Below are positions 37,437-46,041 of a DNA stretch of 64,000 nt, one piece after another. The notes below the pieces were generated by a model that was not told the DNA's origin, searched no databases, and was given only the letters and a program-made list of their open reading frames with translations. Origin of the DNA: Sporosarcina limicola. Lineage in GTDB: Bacteria > Bacillota > Bacilli > Bacillales_A > Planococcaceae. The stretch covers positions 75,307 through 139,306 of the forward strand of contig NZ_JADBEL010000002.1 in the NCBI RefSeq assembly GCF_014873855.1, in the 5' to 3' direction. Each line of letters starts with the position of its first letter. The first letter of the stretch is position 1. A program made the translations under genes and the position numbers.

Positions 37437-38060
37437 TTACTTCACCGTCATCATTGTCGTATACTTCGCTGCATTTTCCGGCGGCATTTTCTCTAAAACA
37501 GAGGCAAGTGTATCCGATTTTAAGTTTGTTAAAATTCGAATTGCTTCCGCATCACTCATTTTCATGATGACAGGTGCAGCTGATTTAGCACTCATTTGCT
37601 CAAATGTCGAAACGATTCCTTTGAATTCTCTTTTAGAATCGTCTTTTCCACGAACTAATACAGCGATTTCATCTTGAAGTTTTTCTTGCATAATCAGTGA
37701 TTTTTTATTTTTATCAGCTGACTCTTCAAACTTTTGCTGTAGCTTGAAATATTGAGCCTCTTTCTCCTTAATTTCTGCTTGCAAAGTCACGACACGTTTT
37801 TCAAGGATTGGGTCAACCACTTTATCAATCTTGCTTCCTTCATCTTCCTTCTTTTTCTCACTCACATTAGAAAGATTTCCAGTCCACTCTCTTGCTTTAT
37901 CGAATACGTTCACATCTGCAAATTTAGCAATGACAAGTGTGACTGCTAAAACAAGTAACAGTGTAAAGAACACTCCGAGCAATACGATTTGAAATGTACT
38001 GGTAGATTTTCCTTTTTTCACTGTAGCAAATTCTTTTGATTGTTTTTTTTGTTTACCCAC
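37437..38060 (-). CDS. motE: MotE-family protein (YlxF)
   Basis: 207 residues: basic cytoplasmic N-terminus, membrane helix (about 25-48), coiled coil (about 85-130) and a C-terminal MotE/MgtE-N-like helical domain (MSDAEAIRILTNLKSDTLASVLEKMPPENAAKYTTMM). Homologues act as chaperone or stabiliser for flagellar motor/basal-body assembly; the exact role in Bacilli is unclear. The start codon is GTG with GGTGG just upstream. It follows fliJ at once. Confidence 0.85.
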   Translation of the reverse strand: MGKQKKQSKEFATVKKGKSTSTFQIVLLGVFFTLLLVLAVTLVIAKFADVNVFDKAREWTGNLSNVSEKKKEDEGSKIDKVVDPILEKRVVTLQAEIKEKEAQYFKLQQKFEESADKNKKSLIMQEKLQDEIAVLVRGKDDSKREFKGIVSTFEQMSAKSAAPVIMKMSDAEAIRILTNLKSDTLASVLEKMPPENAAKYTTMMTVK

Positions 38061-38061
38061 A

Positions 38062-38514
38062 TTACCACCCGTTTTCTCTTCCGCGGAACTTCAAAGTCGC
38101 CAATTCATCCAGCCAAGTCGCTTCTAGCTGTTCCATTTCAGTACGATGATGTTCACGATCATTTTCTTTCATTTTTTCAAACTTCCGGACTTCAAGTGTT
38201 TTTTCTAAAAGTTTCTCCCCATACCAAGTCATTTTAGAACGGGCTTGCAACACTTGTTGTTGCACTTCTGCAACCTTCTTTTCTAAACTGTCAACGAACC
38301 GGGCATAATGGTGGATTTCATTGACCGAAAATCCGATTGCCATCTTTTGCTGCTGTTCTAAGGATATTTCTTCCTTCTTTTTTAGTAATTCATATAATTT
38401 TGTTGCAATGTTTTCGAATTCACGGACTGCTTTTTTGTGTTCTACTTGAGTTTCAGTTTTTTCCTGTTCACGAAACATTAATACTTGTTCAAATCGATAA
38501 TGGTAAGTCTTCAT
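38062..38514 (-). CDS. fliJ: Flagellar export chaperone FliJ
   Basis: 150-residue coiled-coil export protein that sits in the FliI ring and contacts FlhA. The sequence is almost entirely alpha-helical heptads (YRFEQVLMFREQEKTETQVEHKKAVREFENIATKLYELLKKKEEI at the start). It overlaps fliI by 4 nt, the standard fliI-fliJ order. Confidence 0.93.
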   Translation of the reverse strand: MKTYHYRFEQVLMFREQEKTETQVEHKKAVREFENIATKLYELLKKKEEISLEQQQKMAIGFSVNEIHHYARFVDSLEKKVAEVQQQVLQARSKMTWYGEKLLEKTLEVRKFEKMKENDREHHRTEMEQLEATWLDELATLKFRGRENGW

Positions 38515-39842
38515 TTCATACCGCCCCCTACACCTAGTGCGACGAGTTCGGCAATACTGTCCTCTATCGGGATATTTTCTTTAAAACCTTGTTTCAAATA
38601 ATTCGTGATGAGCGGTTCATACTCAATTGCTTGATCGATTTCTTGTGAAGTCCCCTGTTTATAAGCACCAATGTTGATAAGATCTTCGGACTTGTTATAT
38701 GTGTAATAAAGATCCCGAAGTCTATCTGCCGCCTTTACGTGCTGTGGGTCTGCAATATGGTTCATGAGCCGACTAACACTTTTCAAGACGTTAATGGCTG
38801 GATAGTGTCCTCTATTCGCAAGTGTTCGGTCAAGGACGATGTGGCCATCCAAAATCCCTCGGACCGCATCAGCGATTGGTTCATTCATATCATCCCCATC
38901 GACGAGAACCGTGTAAAATGCTGTAATCGAACCGTGCTTATTCGTGCCCGTGCGTTCAAGTAGTTTGGGTAAAATTGAAAAAACGGATGGGGTATATCCC
39001 CGGGTGGCTGGCGGTTCGCCAACAGCTAGTCCTATTTCCCGTTGCGCCATCGCGACTCGAGTAACAGAGTCCATCATGAGCATGACATTCATACCTTTAT
39101 CACGAAAGTACTCGGCGATGGCAGTCGCCGTAAATGCCCCTTTAATACGCATTAGCGCTGGTTGGTCTGACGTTGCCGCGACGACAATCGTTTTACTTAA
39201 TCCCTCAGGCCCAAGATCTCGTTCAATGAATTCCCTTACTTCTCGGCCACGTTCTCCGATAAGTGCGATGATATTCAAATCAGCAGTTGTATTTCGTGCA
39301 ATCATGCCTAGCAATGTACTTTTCCCTACTCCTGACCCCGAAAAAATACCAACACGTTGACCTTTTCCAACTGTGAGCATGCCGTCTATCGCTTTGACTC
39401 CTACCGCTAGTTTTTCTTCTATCGGTGGTCGGGTAAGTGCATTCGGTGGATCCTGCTCAGTTCGGACCGAAGTCAACCCTTTAGGAAGTTGGCTATTATC
39501 AATGGGATTTCCCATTGAATCAAGCACTTTTCCTATTAAGTTCATACCTACTTTAACTTCAAGTGGCTTTCCAAGACCTTCAACAAGACATCCACTTGAA
39601 ATGTCACGGATATTCGTATAAGGCATGAGAATGACGATTTCTTCTCTGAAACCGACGACTTCCGCCATGATGATTGAATCATTCTTACTTGCTGCATTCA
39701 AATGGATATGACAGACATCACCAATGGAACTTTCGGGTCCTTGTGACTCAATCATTAACCCAACAACACGGACAACCCGTCCAAACTTTTTGAATGTTTT
39801 CATTTTCGGAATGAGTTCAGTTAGCTCCTCAGCTTTCTTCAT
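38511..39842 (-). CDS. fliI: Flagellar export ATPase FliI
   Basis: Hexameric ATPase of the export apparatus, related to F1 beta. Walker A is GIFSGSGVGKSTLLGMIARNT (about 165); Walker B NVMLMMDSVTRVAMAQREIGLAVGEPPATRGYTPSVF; C-terminal YTYNKSEDLINIGAYKQGTS. The longest frame uses a TTG at 39848; the ATG at 39842 lies 8 nt from a GTGGTG SD and gives 443 residues. It is separated by 2 nt from the fliH stop. Confidence 0.96.
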   Translation of the reverse strand: MKKAEELTELIPKMKTFKKFGRVVRVVGLMIESQGPESSIGDVCHIHLNAASKNDSIIMAEVVGFREEIVILMPYTNIRDISSGCLVEGLGKPLEVKVGMNLIGKVLDSMGNPIDNSQLPKGLTSVRTEQDPPNALTRPPIEEKLAVGVKAIDGMLTVGKGQRVGIFSGSGVGKSTLLGMIARNTTADLNIIALIGERGREVREFIERDLGPEGLSKTIVVAATSDQPALMRIKGAFTATAIAEYFRDKGMNVMLMMDSVTRVAMAQREIGLAVGEPPATRGYTPSVFSILPKLLERTGTNKHGSITAFYTVLVDGDDMNEPIADAVRGILDGHIVLDRTLANRGHYPAINVLKSVSRLMNHIADPQHVKAADRLRDLYYTYNKSEDLINIGAYKQGTSQEIDQAIEYEPLITNYLKQGFKENIPIEDSIAELVALGVGGGMK

Positions 39843-39844
39843 CG

Positions 39845-40624
39845 TCAATCACCACTTTCCATAATTTCAACGAGCCTTTCCCTTAATTCGTTTAATTGGT
39901 CATCGATACTGACAACAATTCGACCATGATTCGTTTCGATATAACATTGAGTAGATTCGAAATCATCATTTGCGAAAATAAGGAATGGCACGTCCGGTGG
40001 AAAAATTGATGTAAGTTCAGCACGATTATCAGAAACAAGTTTAAAATAGGTTGATGAAACATATAGCCTAATTTCCTTCATTTCACGCGCTTCTTTCAAT
40101 GCTCTTCTGACAATTGATAAATAAACTTCTTCATCTTCTTTAAGGGAATGACCGATAATTCGCTTTGCAGTAAGCATAGCTAATTCCAAAATGACTCGTT
40201 CCTGACTTACAAGGTATTTATCCGCATTGATATGGGACTGTTCCGTTGCATCATTCGCTTGTTGTATTGAAATTTCCATGTCAGATAACGCCTTGTTTCG
40301 TCCCTCTTCATAACCCACTTGAAATCCTTCGTCATACGCTTGTTGCTGTAGTACCATTTTTTCATTTTCCCAAGTGGCCTGCATAGACGAAATATCATCC
40401 ATTGCAGTCTGTCGTAACTGTTCGATATTTACTTTTTCCTGCTCAATCGTTCCATTCGCCTCTTTATACAGTCGATCTCGTTCCGCAAGGAGGACATCCA
40501 AAGAGAGCTTCTCTGGATGTTTCATATCTTGGGAAACAGAAAGACTTCTTATGCTGATTTTTCTTGTTTTTCTTTCTTCAAAAATCGTGTCGTGGGAACG
40601 AAATATATTAGACAATAATGTCAT
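39845..40624 (-). CDS. fliH: Flagellar assembly protein FliH
   Basis: Dimeric negative regulator and stalk of FliI, related to F1 b/delta subunits. A long Gln/Glu-rich coiled coil (about 50-140) with a GFQVGYEEGRNKALSD segment leads to a C-terminal domain (ILELAMLTAKRIIGHSLKEDEEVYLSIVRRALKEA). I prefer ATG 40624 (MTLLSNIFRSH), which has GGAGG only 2 nt upstream; the longer GTG start at 40654 is embedded in fliG. It overlaps the fliG end by 17 nt. Confidence 0.9.
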   Translation of the reverse strand: MTLLSNIFRSHDTIFEERKTRKISIRSLSVSQDMKHPEKLSLDVLLAERDRLYKEANGTIEQEKVNIEQLRQTAMDDISSMQATWENEKMVLQQQAYDEGFQVGYEEGRNKALSDMEISIQQANDATEQSHINADKYLVSQERVILELAMLTAKRIIGHSLKEDEEVYLSIVRRALKEAREMKEIRLYVSSTYFKLVSDNRAELTSIFPPDVPFLIFANDDFESTQCYIETNHGRIVVSIDDQLNELRERLVEIMESGD

Positions 40625-41621
40625 CTCCTCCACCACGTGCAATGATGATTTCACCAGAATCCTCTAGTCGTCTTATGATGCTTACGATTCGAGTTTGAGC
40701 TTCTTCAACATCACGCAATCGAACAGGCCCCATGATTTCCATTTCCTCTTGAAAGGATTCTGACATCCGTTGGGACATATTTTTAAACAATATTTCCTTC
40801 ACTTCTTCACTTGAAACCTTCAAAGAAAGAATTAGATCATCATTTTCACAATCACGGACAATCCGTTGAATCGAACGGTTATCCAATGTAACGATATCCT
40901 CGAAAACAAACATCCGCTTCCTTATTTCCTCAGCTAATTCTGGATCCTGGATTTCAAGCGCATCAAGAATCGTTTTTTCGGTCGTTCTATCCACACCATT
41001 GAGCACTTCGACAACCGCATCTACACCGCCTGTTTCTGTGAAATCCTGTGTAACAGTCGAAGATAGTTTTCTTTCTAAAACCGCTTCAATTTCACTCAAT
41101 ACTTCCGGAGATGTAGAATCCATCAATGCAATTCTTTTCGCAATATCGGCCTGCATCTCTTGAGGCAATGATGACAAGATCACCCCTGCTTGTTCTGCTT
41201 CTAGATATGATAGAATAAGCGCGATTGTTTGAGGATGCTCATTTTGGATAAAATTCATAATTTGGGCTGGATCTGCACGTCTAGCAAAATCAAACGGCCT
41301 CACCTGCAAGGAAGATGTCAAGCGATTAAGAATCGCTTGAGCATGTTCCTTTCCAAGTGCCTTCTCTAGGATTGTTTTGGCATAACCAATCCCTCCTTGG
41401 GAAATATAATCTTGGGCAAGGGCTATATTATGGAACTCCTCAATAATTTCATCCTTAACCGAAGCTTCCACTTTTTTAACACTCGAAATTTCTAGTGTTA
41501 GGCGTTCTATTTCTTCTTCATTCAAATGTTTATAAACTGCTGCCGATACTTCCGGACCAAGAGATATGAGCAGGAGTGCTGCTTTTTGCTTCCCTGTCAG
41601 CCCTTTTTCTTTCCTAACCAC
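40608..41621 (-). CDS. fliG: Flagellar motor switch protein FliG
   Basis: C-ring torque subunit. 337 residues with N-domain (KQKAALLLISLGPEVSAAVYKHLNEEEIERLT), the middle EHPQTIALILSYLEAEQAGVILSSLP (EHPQT motif, about 128) and C-domain FEDIVTLDNRSIQRIVRDCENDDLILSLKVSSEEVKEILFKNMSQRM with the charged torque helix. The start codon is GTG with GGAGG 8 nt upstream; an overlapping ATG in another frame hits a stop at once. Confidence 0.97.
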   Translation of the reverse strand: MVRKEKGLTGKQKAALLLISLGPEVSAAVYKHLNEEEIERLTLEISSVKKVEASVKDEIIEEFHNIALAQDYISQGGIGYAKTILEKALGKEHAQAILNRLTSSLQVRPFDFARRADPAQIMNFIQNEHPQTIALILSYLEAEQAGVILSSLPQEMQADIAKRIALMDSTSPEVLSEIEAVLERKLSSTVTQDFTETGGVDAVVEVLNGVDRTTEKTILDALEIQDPELAEEIRKRMFVFEDIVTLDNRSIQRIVRDCENDDLILSLKVSSEEVKEILFKNMSQRMSESFQEEMEIMGPVRLRDVEEAQTRIVSIIRRLEDSGEIIIARGGGDDIIV

Positions 41622-41635
41622 TGTTCATACCTCCG

Positions 41636-43237
41636 TCATTCTTCGGCTATCCACGTACGCAATAGTTTCGCAAATTCATCCGGCTTCTCTTTCGCCATCT
41701 TTTCAAGCTGCTTTCTACGTACAGTACCCTCTGTTTCAATTTCGTTATTAATATCATCCACCTTATAAGATACAGACTGTTCTTCAATAACGAACTCTTC
41801 TTCTAGATTGCTGTCTTTTCGTCTACTGCGAATGAATAAGAAAATCAATAGTACGATAATCAAGAGAAGTATTCCTCCTGCAATATATATCCACAATGGA
41901 ATCACAGGTTCTTTTTCCTTATCATCGTCAATTGTCTTGCTATTGAACGGTTGAACGGAAACGACAATTTTCTCTTTCAAGTCTTCTTCCGTTAATATGC
42001 CCGCCGCTTCTTTATCAATTGACGTACGAATGATTGTCTCAAGTATACGCTCGACATCATTCCTTAACTCCTGCTCTATTTTATCTTCTTCTTTTGCATT
42101 AGTAGGTTCATCGAGCATGACTTGAATTCCGATATCTCGGATTTTATAAGGACTTTCAACAATTTCTTTCCTGATTCGGTTTACTTCATTGTTCACCGAT
42201 TCTTCAATTCTTTCATAATCGCCGTTCGAAAAATTCCCTTCAACGTAACTTGTTCGATTATCTGTCGGATCTTCTGCTTCGGGCTTTCCTCCAGCGACTG
42301 GATTGTTCCCTGCAAATGATTCCGTAATACGCTGAACGCTTAATGCAATTCCTTTCATACTTTCCTCATCAACAGGAGTGACAAGCGTCTCCTCCCTGTT
42401 TTCAATTTTGAAATCGATATCCGTAGTTACCGAAACTAGGACCTTATCATGCCCCATCATTGTCCCAAGCATCATTTGCACTTGGCGTTGCAAGTCGCGT
42501 TCAATCGTCTTTTTAACCGTCATTTGATCTGCTATACTTGTACCGTATGAATTACCATTGCTATTCAACTCGAAGTACTCAAAATATTGGTTCATAATCA
42601 CAATGTCATCAGTTGACAGATTCGGCAAACTTTTAGATACGAGATTATAAAGTGCATTAATCTGTGGTTCATTGAATTTATGACCCGGATCTGTCTTCAA
42701 CATGATTGAGGCGCTTGCTCCCTGCGTAGTTTCACTAACAAATACACTTTCAGTCGGCAGGGTAATCATCACTTTCGCGTCTTTCACACCTTCGATTTCT
42801 TTAATCAAGTTTGCAAGTTCTGTTTGCATAGCTGCGAGCTTAATCATATTGAATTCGTTGTCTGTCGTCCCGAAACCAGCATTTTTCGCGAAGTACGAAT
42901 AATCAGGAGCTCCTGAGTCTGGAAATCCTTCCGCAGCTAGTGTCACAAGCAGTTCGTCAACCTGTTCGCGAGGTACTAAAATCGAAGTCCCTCCCGATGT
43001 GACCTTACTTTGTACGCCTTTGCTATCTAACTGTTCTTTGATACGTCCGATTTCCCCTCGCGATGCATCTGAGTATAATGGAACGTAATTTGTTTTCGAT
43101 AAAAAGAAAGTCAGAATCGTAGCTAGTATAATTATAGCGATACCAAATCCAATATAATTAATTTTTTGTTTTTTTGTACGGCTTGACCAGAACTCCCGTA
43201 TATCCGTTCTGCTCTTCGCCAATCTTTCATTCATCAT
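41636..43237 (-). CDS. fliF: Flagellar MS-ring protein FliF
   Basis: MS-ring subunit, 533 residues. Two membrane helices (about 27-45 and about 433-452) flank the periplasmic-equivalent ring-building domains (YVPLYSDASRGEIGRIKEQLDSKGVQ; VKDAKVMITLPTESVFVSETTQGASASIMLKTDPG). The cytoplasmic tail ending EKMAKEKPDEFAKLLRTWIAEE is the FliG-binding segment. Two adjacent ATG codons (43237, 43234) follow a GGGGGG SD; the second has better spacing. Confidence 0.96.
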   Translation of the reverse strand: MMNERLAKSRTDIREFWSSRTKKQKINYIGFGIAIIILATILTFFLSKTNYVPLYSDASRGEIGRIKEQLDSKGVQSKVTSGGTSILVPREQVDELLVTLAAEGFPDSGAPDYSYFAKNAGFGTTDNEFNMIKLAAMQTELANLIKEIEGVKDAKVMITLPTESVFVSETTQGASASIMLKTDPGHKFNEPQINALYNLVSKSLPNLSTDDIVIMNQYFEYFELNSNGNSYGTSIADQMTVKKTIERDLQRQVQMMLGTMMGHDKVLVSVTTDIDFKIENREETLVTPVDEESMKGIALSVQRITESFAGNNPVAGGKPEAEDPTDNRTSYVEGNFSNGDYERIEESVNNEVNRIRKEIVESPYKIRDIGIQVMLDEPTNAKEEDKIEQELRNDVERILETIIRTSIDKEAAGILTEEDLKEKIVVSVQPFNSKTIDDDKEKEPVIPLWIYIAGGILLLIIVLLIFLFIRSRRKDSNLEEEFVIEEQSVSYKVDDINNEIETEGTVRRKQLEKMAKEKPDEFAKLLRTWIAEE

Positions 43238-43298
43238 AATCCCCCGGTCAGGTAACGTAATTCATTATTATGGACTAACTTATACAAATTGTTTATAA

Positions 43299-43607
43299 TC
43301 AAACCGGCATCCGGATGATTTCTTGATACGCTTCTACTACTTTATTTCGTACTTCCATCGTTGCATTTAAGGCAATTGTGGCTTTTTGGGCCGCAATCAT
43401 AACCTCATGCAGTTCGACGTCTCCACCAAGGACCAGTTTTTGTGTCAATCCATCCGATACATTTTGTTTATTATTAACGTCCTGTATTGCATCTTTTAAG
43501 AAACTCCCAAAACTTTGTTGGGCCTCATAGGGTGTAAGTTTTTCCTGTGCACCCGTCTTGATTATTCCAGCAGAAGGAGCAACATTAAAAATTGATTGAA
43601 TAGCCAT
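43299..43607 (-). CDS. fliE: Flagellar hook-basal body protein FliE
   Basis: 102-residue junction protein between MS ring/export gate and rod. Signatures are SFGSFLKDAIQDVNNKQNVSDGLTQKLVLGGDVELHEVMIAAQKATIALNATMEVRNKVVEAYQEIIRMPV. It lies 24 nt after flgC, with a 61-nt gap to fliF. Confidence 0.96.
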   Translation of the reverse strand: MAIQSIFNVAPSAGIIKTGAQEKLTPYEAQQSFGSFLKDAIQDVNNKQNVSDGLTQKLVLGGDVELHEVMIAAQKATIALNATMEVRNKVVEAYQEIIRMPV

Positions 43608-43631
43608 TCGTTTAACATCCTTTCAGTACTA

Positions 43632-44093
43632 TCATTTTCCTATTTCAAGTGCTTTCATAAGCATAGATTTATTGGCATTCAAAACGGTAACGTTCGCTTC
43701 ATACGAACGAGTAGCAGACATCAAGTCAATCATTTCTCGTAAAGGATCGACATTCGGCATTTCAACATACCCATCCTCATCCGCATCGGGATGAGAGGGA
43801 TTAAAAGCTAATTTAAAGGGTGTTTCAGTATCTTCTTTTATGTTTGAAACCTTTACCCCATATCCAGCAGACCCTTTTATCTGTTTGCCCTTCGCGACGT
43901 TGAGCATCGATGAAAATTGACCTTCTCGTGGTTGGAACGTAACAGACTTCCTACGATACGGCTGCCATTCCCCATCGACCATTTTTCCTCGTGTCGTTTC
44001 TATGTTTGCCATATTGGACGAAATGACATCCATCCGCATCCGTTGCGCCGTCAGTGCAGAGGCAGAGGTATTCAAGCTGTGAAACATTGTCAT
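43632..44093 (-). CDS. flgC: Flagellar proximal rod protein FlgC
   Basis: 153 residues. The N-terminal FHSLNTSASALTAQRMRMDVISSNMANIETTRG and C-terminal PNVDPLREMIDLMSATRSYEANVTVLNANKSMLMKALEIG are standard. GGAGG lies 9 nt before the ATG at 44093; an internal ATG follows two codons later. It is 2 nt downstream of flgB. Confidence 0.97.
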   Translation of the reverse strand: MTMFHSLNTSASALTAQRMRMDVISSNMANIETTRGKMVDGEWQPYRRKSVTFQPREGQFSSMLNVAKGKQIKGSAGYGVKVSNIKEDTETPFKLAFNPSHPDADEDGYVEMPNVDPLREMIDLMSATRSYEANVTVLNANKSMLMKALEIGK

Positions 44094-44095
44094 TC

Positions 44096-44488
44096 TTAAC
44101 GACCTCCTTTGATGACATTTTGTAACGTATTAAATTTTCCGTTAAGTCGATCTACAACTGCATTATAATAAATCTGGTTTGCTGCAAGATCAGCTTGTTC
44201 CTTATCCATGTCGACACCATTTCCATTATGTCGATAGCGGAGATTCGAATAATCGAAAACACCCATGTGCTTACTGTTCGTTTTGAAAGCAACATGACGC
44301 TCATCTGTTCTATATGCTTCCAATGAATTTCCTTTAACATTGGCAAAGACTTCTTTGAAACTAACATTTTTCGCTTTATAGTTCGGCGTCTCGTTATTTG
44401 CGATATTTTGCGATATTGTTTTTCCTTTCATAGCGGAAAAATCTAATCCACGTTCAAGATGTGAAATTGTTGTTCCGAAAATATTCAT
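44096..44488 (-). CDS. flgB: Flagellar proximal rod protein FlgB
   Basis: First gene of the fla/che operon. 130 residues from ATG 44488 (MNIFGTTISHLERGLDFSAMKGKTISQNIANNETPNYKAKNVSF), preceded by GAGGTG at 6 nt. The frame remains open to 44563, but those residues are not family-like and overlap the promoter. The C-terminal VDMDKEQADLAANQIYYNAVVDRLNGKFNTLQNVI is typical. Confidence 0.96.
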   Translation of the reverse strand: MNIFGTTISHLERGLDFSAMKGKTISQNIANNETPNYKAKNVSFKEVFANVKGNSLEAYRTDERHVAFKTNSKHMGVFDYSNLRYRHNGNGVDMDKEQADLAANQIYYNAVVDRLNGKFNTLQNVIKGGR

Positions 44489-44563
44489 TGGTGTCACCTC
44501 ATATCTTCTAATGTTGAATCGAGAAGGCAAAACTAGTAAACTACCTCTCTCGTATATACTCAT

Positions 44564-44593
44564 ATTGTATCGAACTTTGCTGAATTTTGTCTA
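44564..44593 (-). promoter_or_regulatory. Candidate SigA promoter of the fla/che operon
   Basis: On the minus strand TAGACA (44588-44593) and TACAAT (44564-44569), 18 nt apart, about 75-105 nt upstream of flgB. Both hexamers match consensus at five of six positions. In B. subtilis the operon is driven mainly by a SigA promoter at a similar place. Confidence 0.55.
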
Positions 44594-45106
44594 CCAAATT
44601 TCGACAAAAAATTGTGGTCCTTATTATCCCTTTTTCATAAACGAGCACAAAGAATCCATTATATGTTAGGTATTTACTCACTAGAATGTATTATTTGTAT
44701 TTTTTAAACTGTAATTAAATCATCTTTTATACTATAATAAAATATTATTGTAAATTTAGTGCATCCACTTATAACTAAATACCTATTACGGATTGTAAAG
44801 GTTAATAAGCCAAAATTTAAGGCCCATTACAGGTCGACAAAAGTGGCCAGTATATCTTAGCCATCCTTTTCTTACCCACTCTATTTCAGAATATGTACAT
44901 AGAAGCCTTGTCTATTTTCAGAAAACACCTTCTGGAGTTTCAACTAAAATCGTTTCTTTTCCCTTGCCGTCATACTCCTTCAAAATATAAAAAAGTGATT
45001 TTTGTTATAATTTCATCAAAAAGTGCTGGAAATTGAGCTTACTGTTACTTCTTCCCTTATAGTTGAGAACTATCTTCCTATAGATTACCTCCATTAACAG
45101 ACACAG

Positions 45107-45122
45107 ACACACACACACACAC
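45107..45122. repeat. (AC)8 dinucleotide repeat next to a 13-A run
   Basis: Eight perfect AC units directly followed by 13 A residues (45123-45135) and preceded by degenerate ACAG units. Perfect dinucleotide runs of this length are uncommon in bacterial chromosomes and are slippage-prone. Confidence 0.9.
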
Positions 45123-45161
45123 AAAAAAAAAAAAACACATCTACTGAATTCAGTAGATGTG
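45123..45161 (-). terminator. Strong intrinsic terminator of codY
   Basis: A perfect 26-nt palindrome (45136-45161) centred on GAATTC, forming up to a 13-bp stem or 11 bp with a small loop. On the minus strand it is followed by 13 consecutive T residues. It begins 16 nt after the codY stop and is the strongest terminator in the window. Confidence 0.93.
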
Positions 45162-45177
45162 CCAAGTAAGCTTGTTA

Positions 45178-45954
45178 TTAAGATTTTTGTTTTTCTAATT
45201 CCTCAAGGAATTTACTGTTAAGTACTTTGATATACGTGCCTTTCATCCCTAATGAACGAGATTCAATAACACCAGCACTTTCAAGTTTACGGAGCGCATT
45301 CACGATAACCGAGCGTGTGATGCCTACACGGTCCGCGATTTTAGATGCAACAAGAAGACCTTCGTTGCCATCAAGTTCCTTAAAGATATGTTCAATTGCC
45401 TCATGTTCACTATATGATAATGAATTAATCGCCATTTGAACAACTGCTTTACTGCGTGCCTCAGTCTCAATTTTTTCGGATTTTTCACGTAAAATTTCCA
45501 TTCCAACAACTGTAGCACCATACTCCGCAAGTATTAAATCGTCGTCTTGAAAATCTTTTGCAAGTCTCGCCAGGATTAATGTACCTAATCGTTCGCCACC
45601 ACCAATAATCGGAACAATCGTCGTCAAACCCTCTTTGAACAACTCACGGTTTTCATTAGGGAAAACTGTATGAGGACTATACACATCTAAATTAGAAGAT
45701 GTTTCTCTAACTTCGAACAACCTGTTTGTGTAGTCTTCCGGGAACTTACGGTCTACAAACATTTGCTTCATACGATCATTCTCTATTTGATGATGAATTT
45801 CAAGCCCTAGCAATTTCCCTTTCCGGCTGACGATGAAAGCGTTGCAATCTATGACTGAGCTAAGCTTTTCCGCCATTTCCTTAAAGTTAACAGGTTTACC
45901 GGCCGATTCTTGAAGCATTGCATTAATTTCACGTGTTCTTGATAATAAATTCAT
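45178..45954 (-). CDS. codY: GTP-sensing transcriptional pleiotropic repressor CodY
   Basis: Global regulator of nutrient limitation, activated by GTP and branched-chain amino acids. 258 residues: an N-terminal GAF-like ligand domain ([36 protein letters not shown]), a helical linker, and a C-terminal winged HTH with the invariant [53 protein letters not shown] precedes it. It closes the xerC-hslV-hslU-codY operon. Confidence 0.97.
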   Translation of the reverse strand: MNLLSRTREINAMLQESAGKPVNFKEMAEKLSSVIDCNAFIVSRKGKLLGLEIHHQIENDRMKQMFVDRKFPEDYTNRLFEVRETSSNLDVYSPHTVFPNENRELFKEGLTTIVPIIGGGERLGTLILARLAKDFQDDDLILAEYGATVVGMEILREKSEKIETEARSKAVVQMAINSLSYSEHEAIEHIFKELDGNEGLLVASKIADRVGITRSVIVNALRKLESAGVIESRSLGMKGTYIKVLNSKFLEELEKQKS

Positions 45955-45995
45955 TTGTTTTTTTCCTCCTCAAATTAATTGCTGGGTGTTTAATG

Positions 45996-46010
45996 AATAT
46001 TCTAAAGGTT
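45996..46010 (-). promoter_or_regulatory. Possible CodY-binding box upstream of codY
   Basis: The minus strand matches the 15-nt CodY motif (AATTTTCWGAAAATT) at 11 of 15 positions, 42-56 nt upstream of the codY ATG. CodY boxes tolerate several mismatches, but the region is AT-rich, so a chance match is possible. Confidence 0.35.
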
Positions 46011-46041
46011 TTTAATCATTAAATAAAGTAAAACGATTCGA

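Larger units (their letters stand above)
44489..45135. other. Long AT-rich intergenic region between codY and flgB
   Basis: Nearly 690 bp with no supported gene between flgB and codY. It contains a SigA-type promoter near the flgB end and the codY terminator with an AC microsatellite at the codY end. The rest (about 44600-45090) is very AT-rich with no long reading frame and no strong stem-loop. A weaker possible promoter (TTGTGC, 16 nt, GATAAT on the minus strand) lies near 44623-44655. I see no SigD consensus. Confidence 0.6.

Noticed and set aside
41140..41155. GCCGATAT (SigD -10 consensus) inside fliG
   Set aside because: Within conserved coding sequence, no -35 and no downstream gene needing it; expected by chance in 64 kb. 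A similar chance copy lies in dxr near 11298-11305.
44489..44563. Longer flgB start at 44563
   Set aside because: Adds 25 residues unlike FlgB, overlaps the promoter, and the ATG at 44488 has a good SD.
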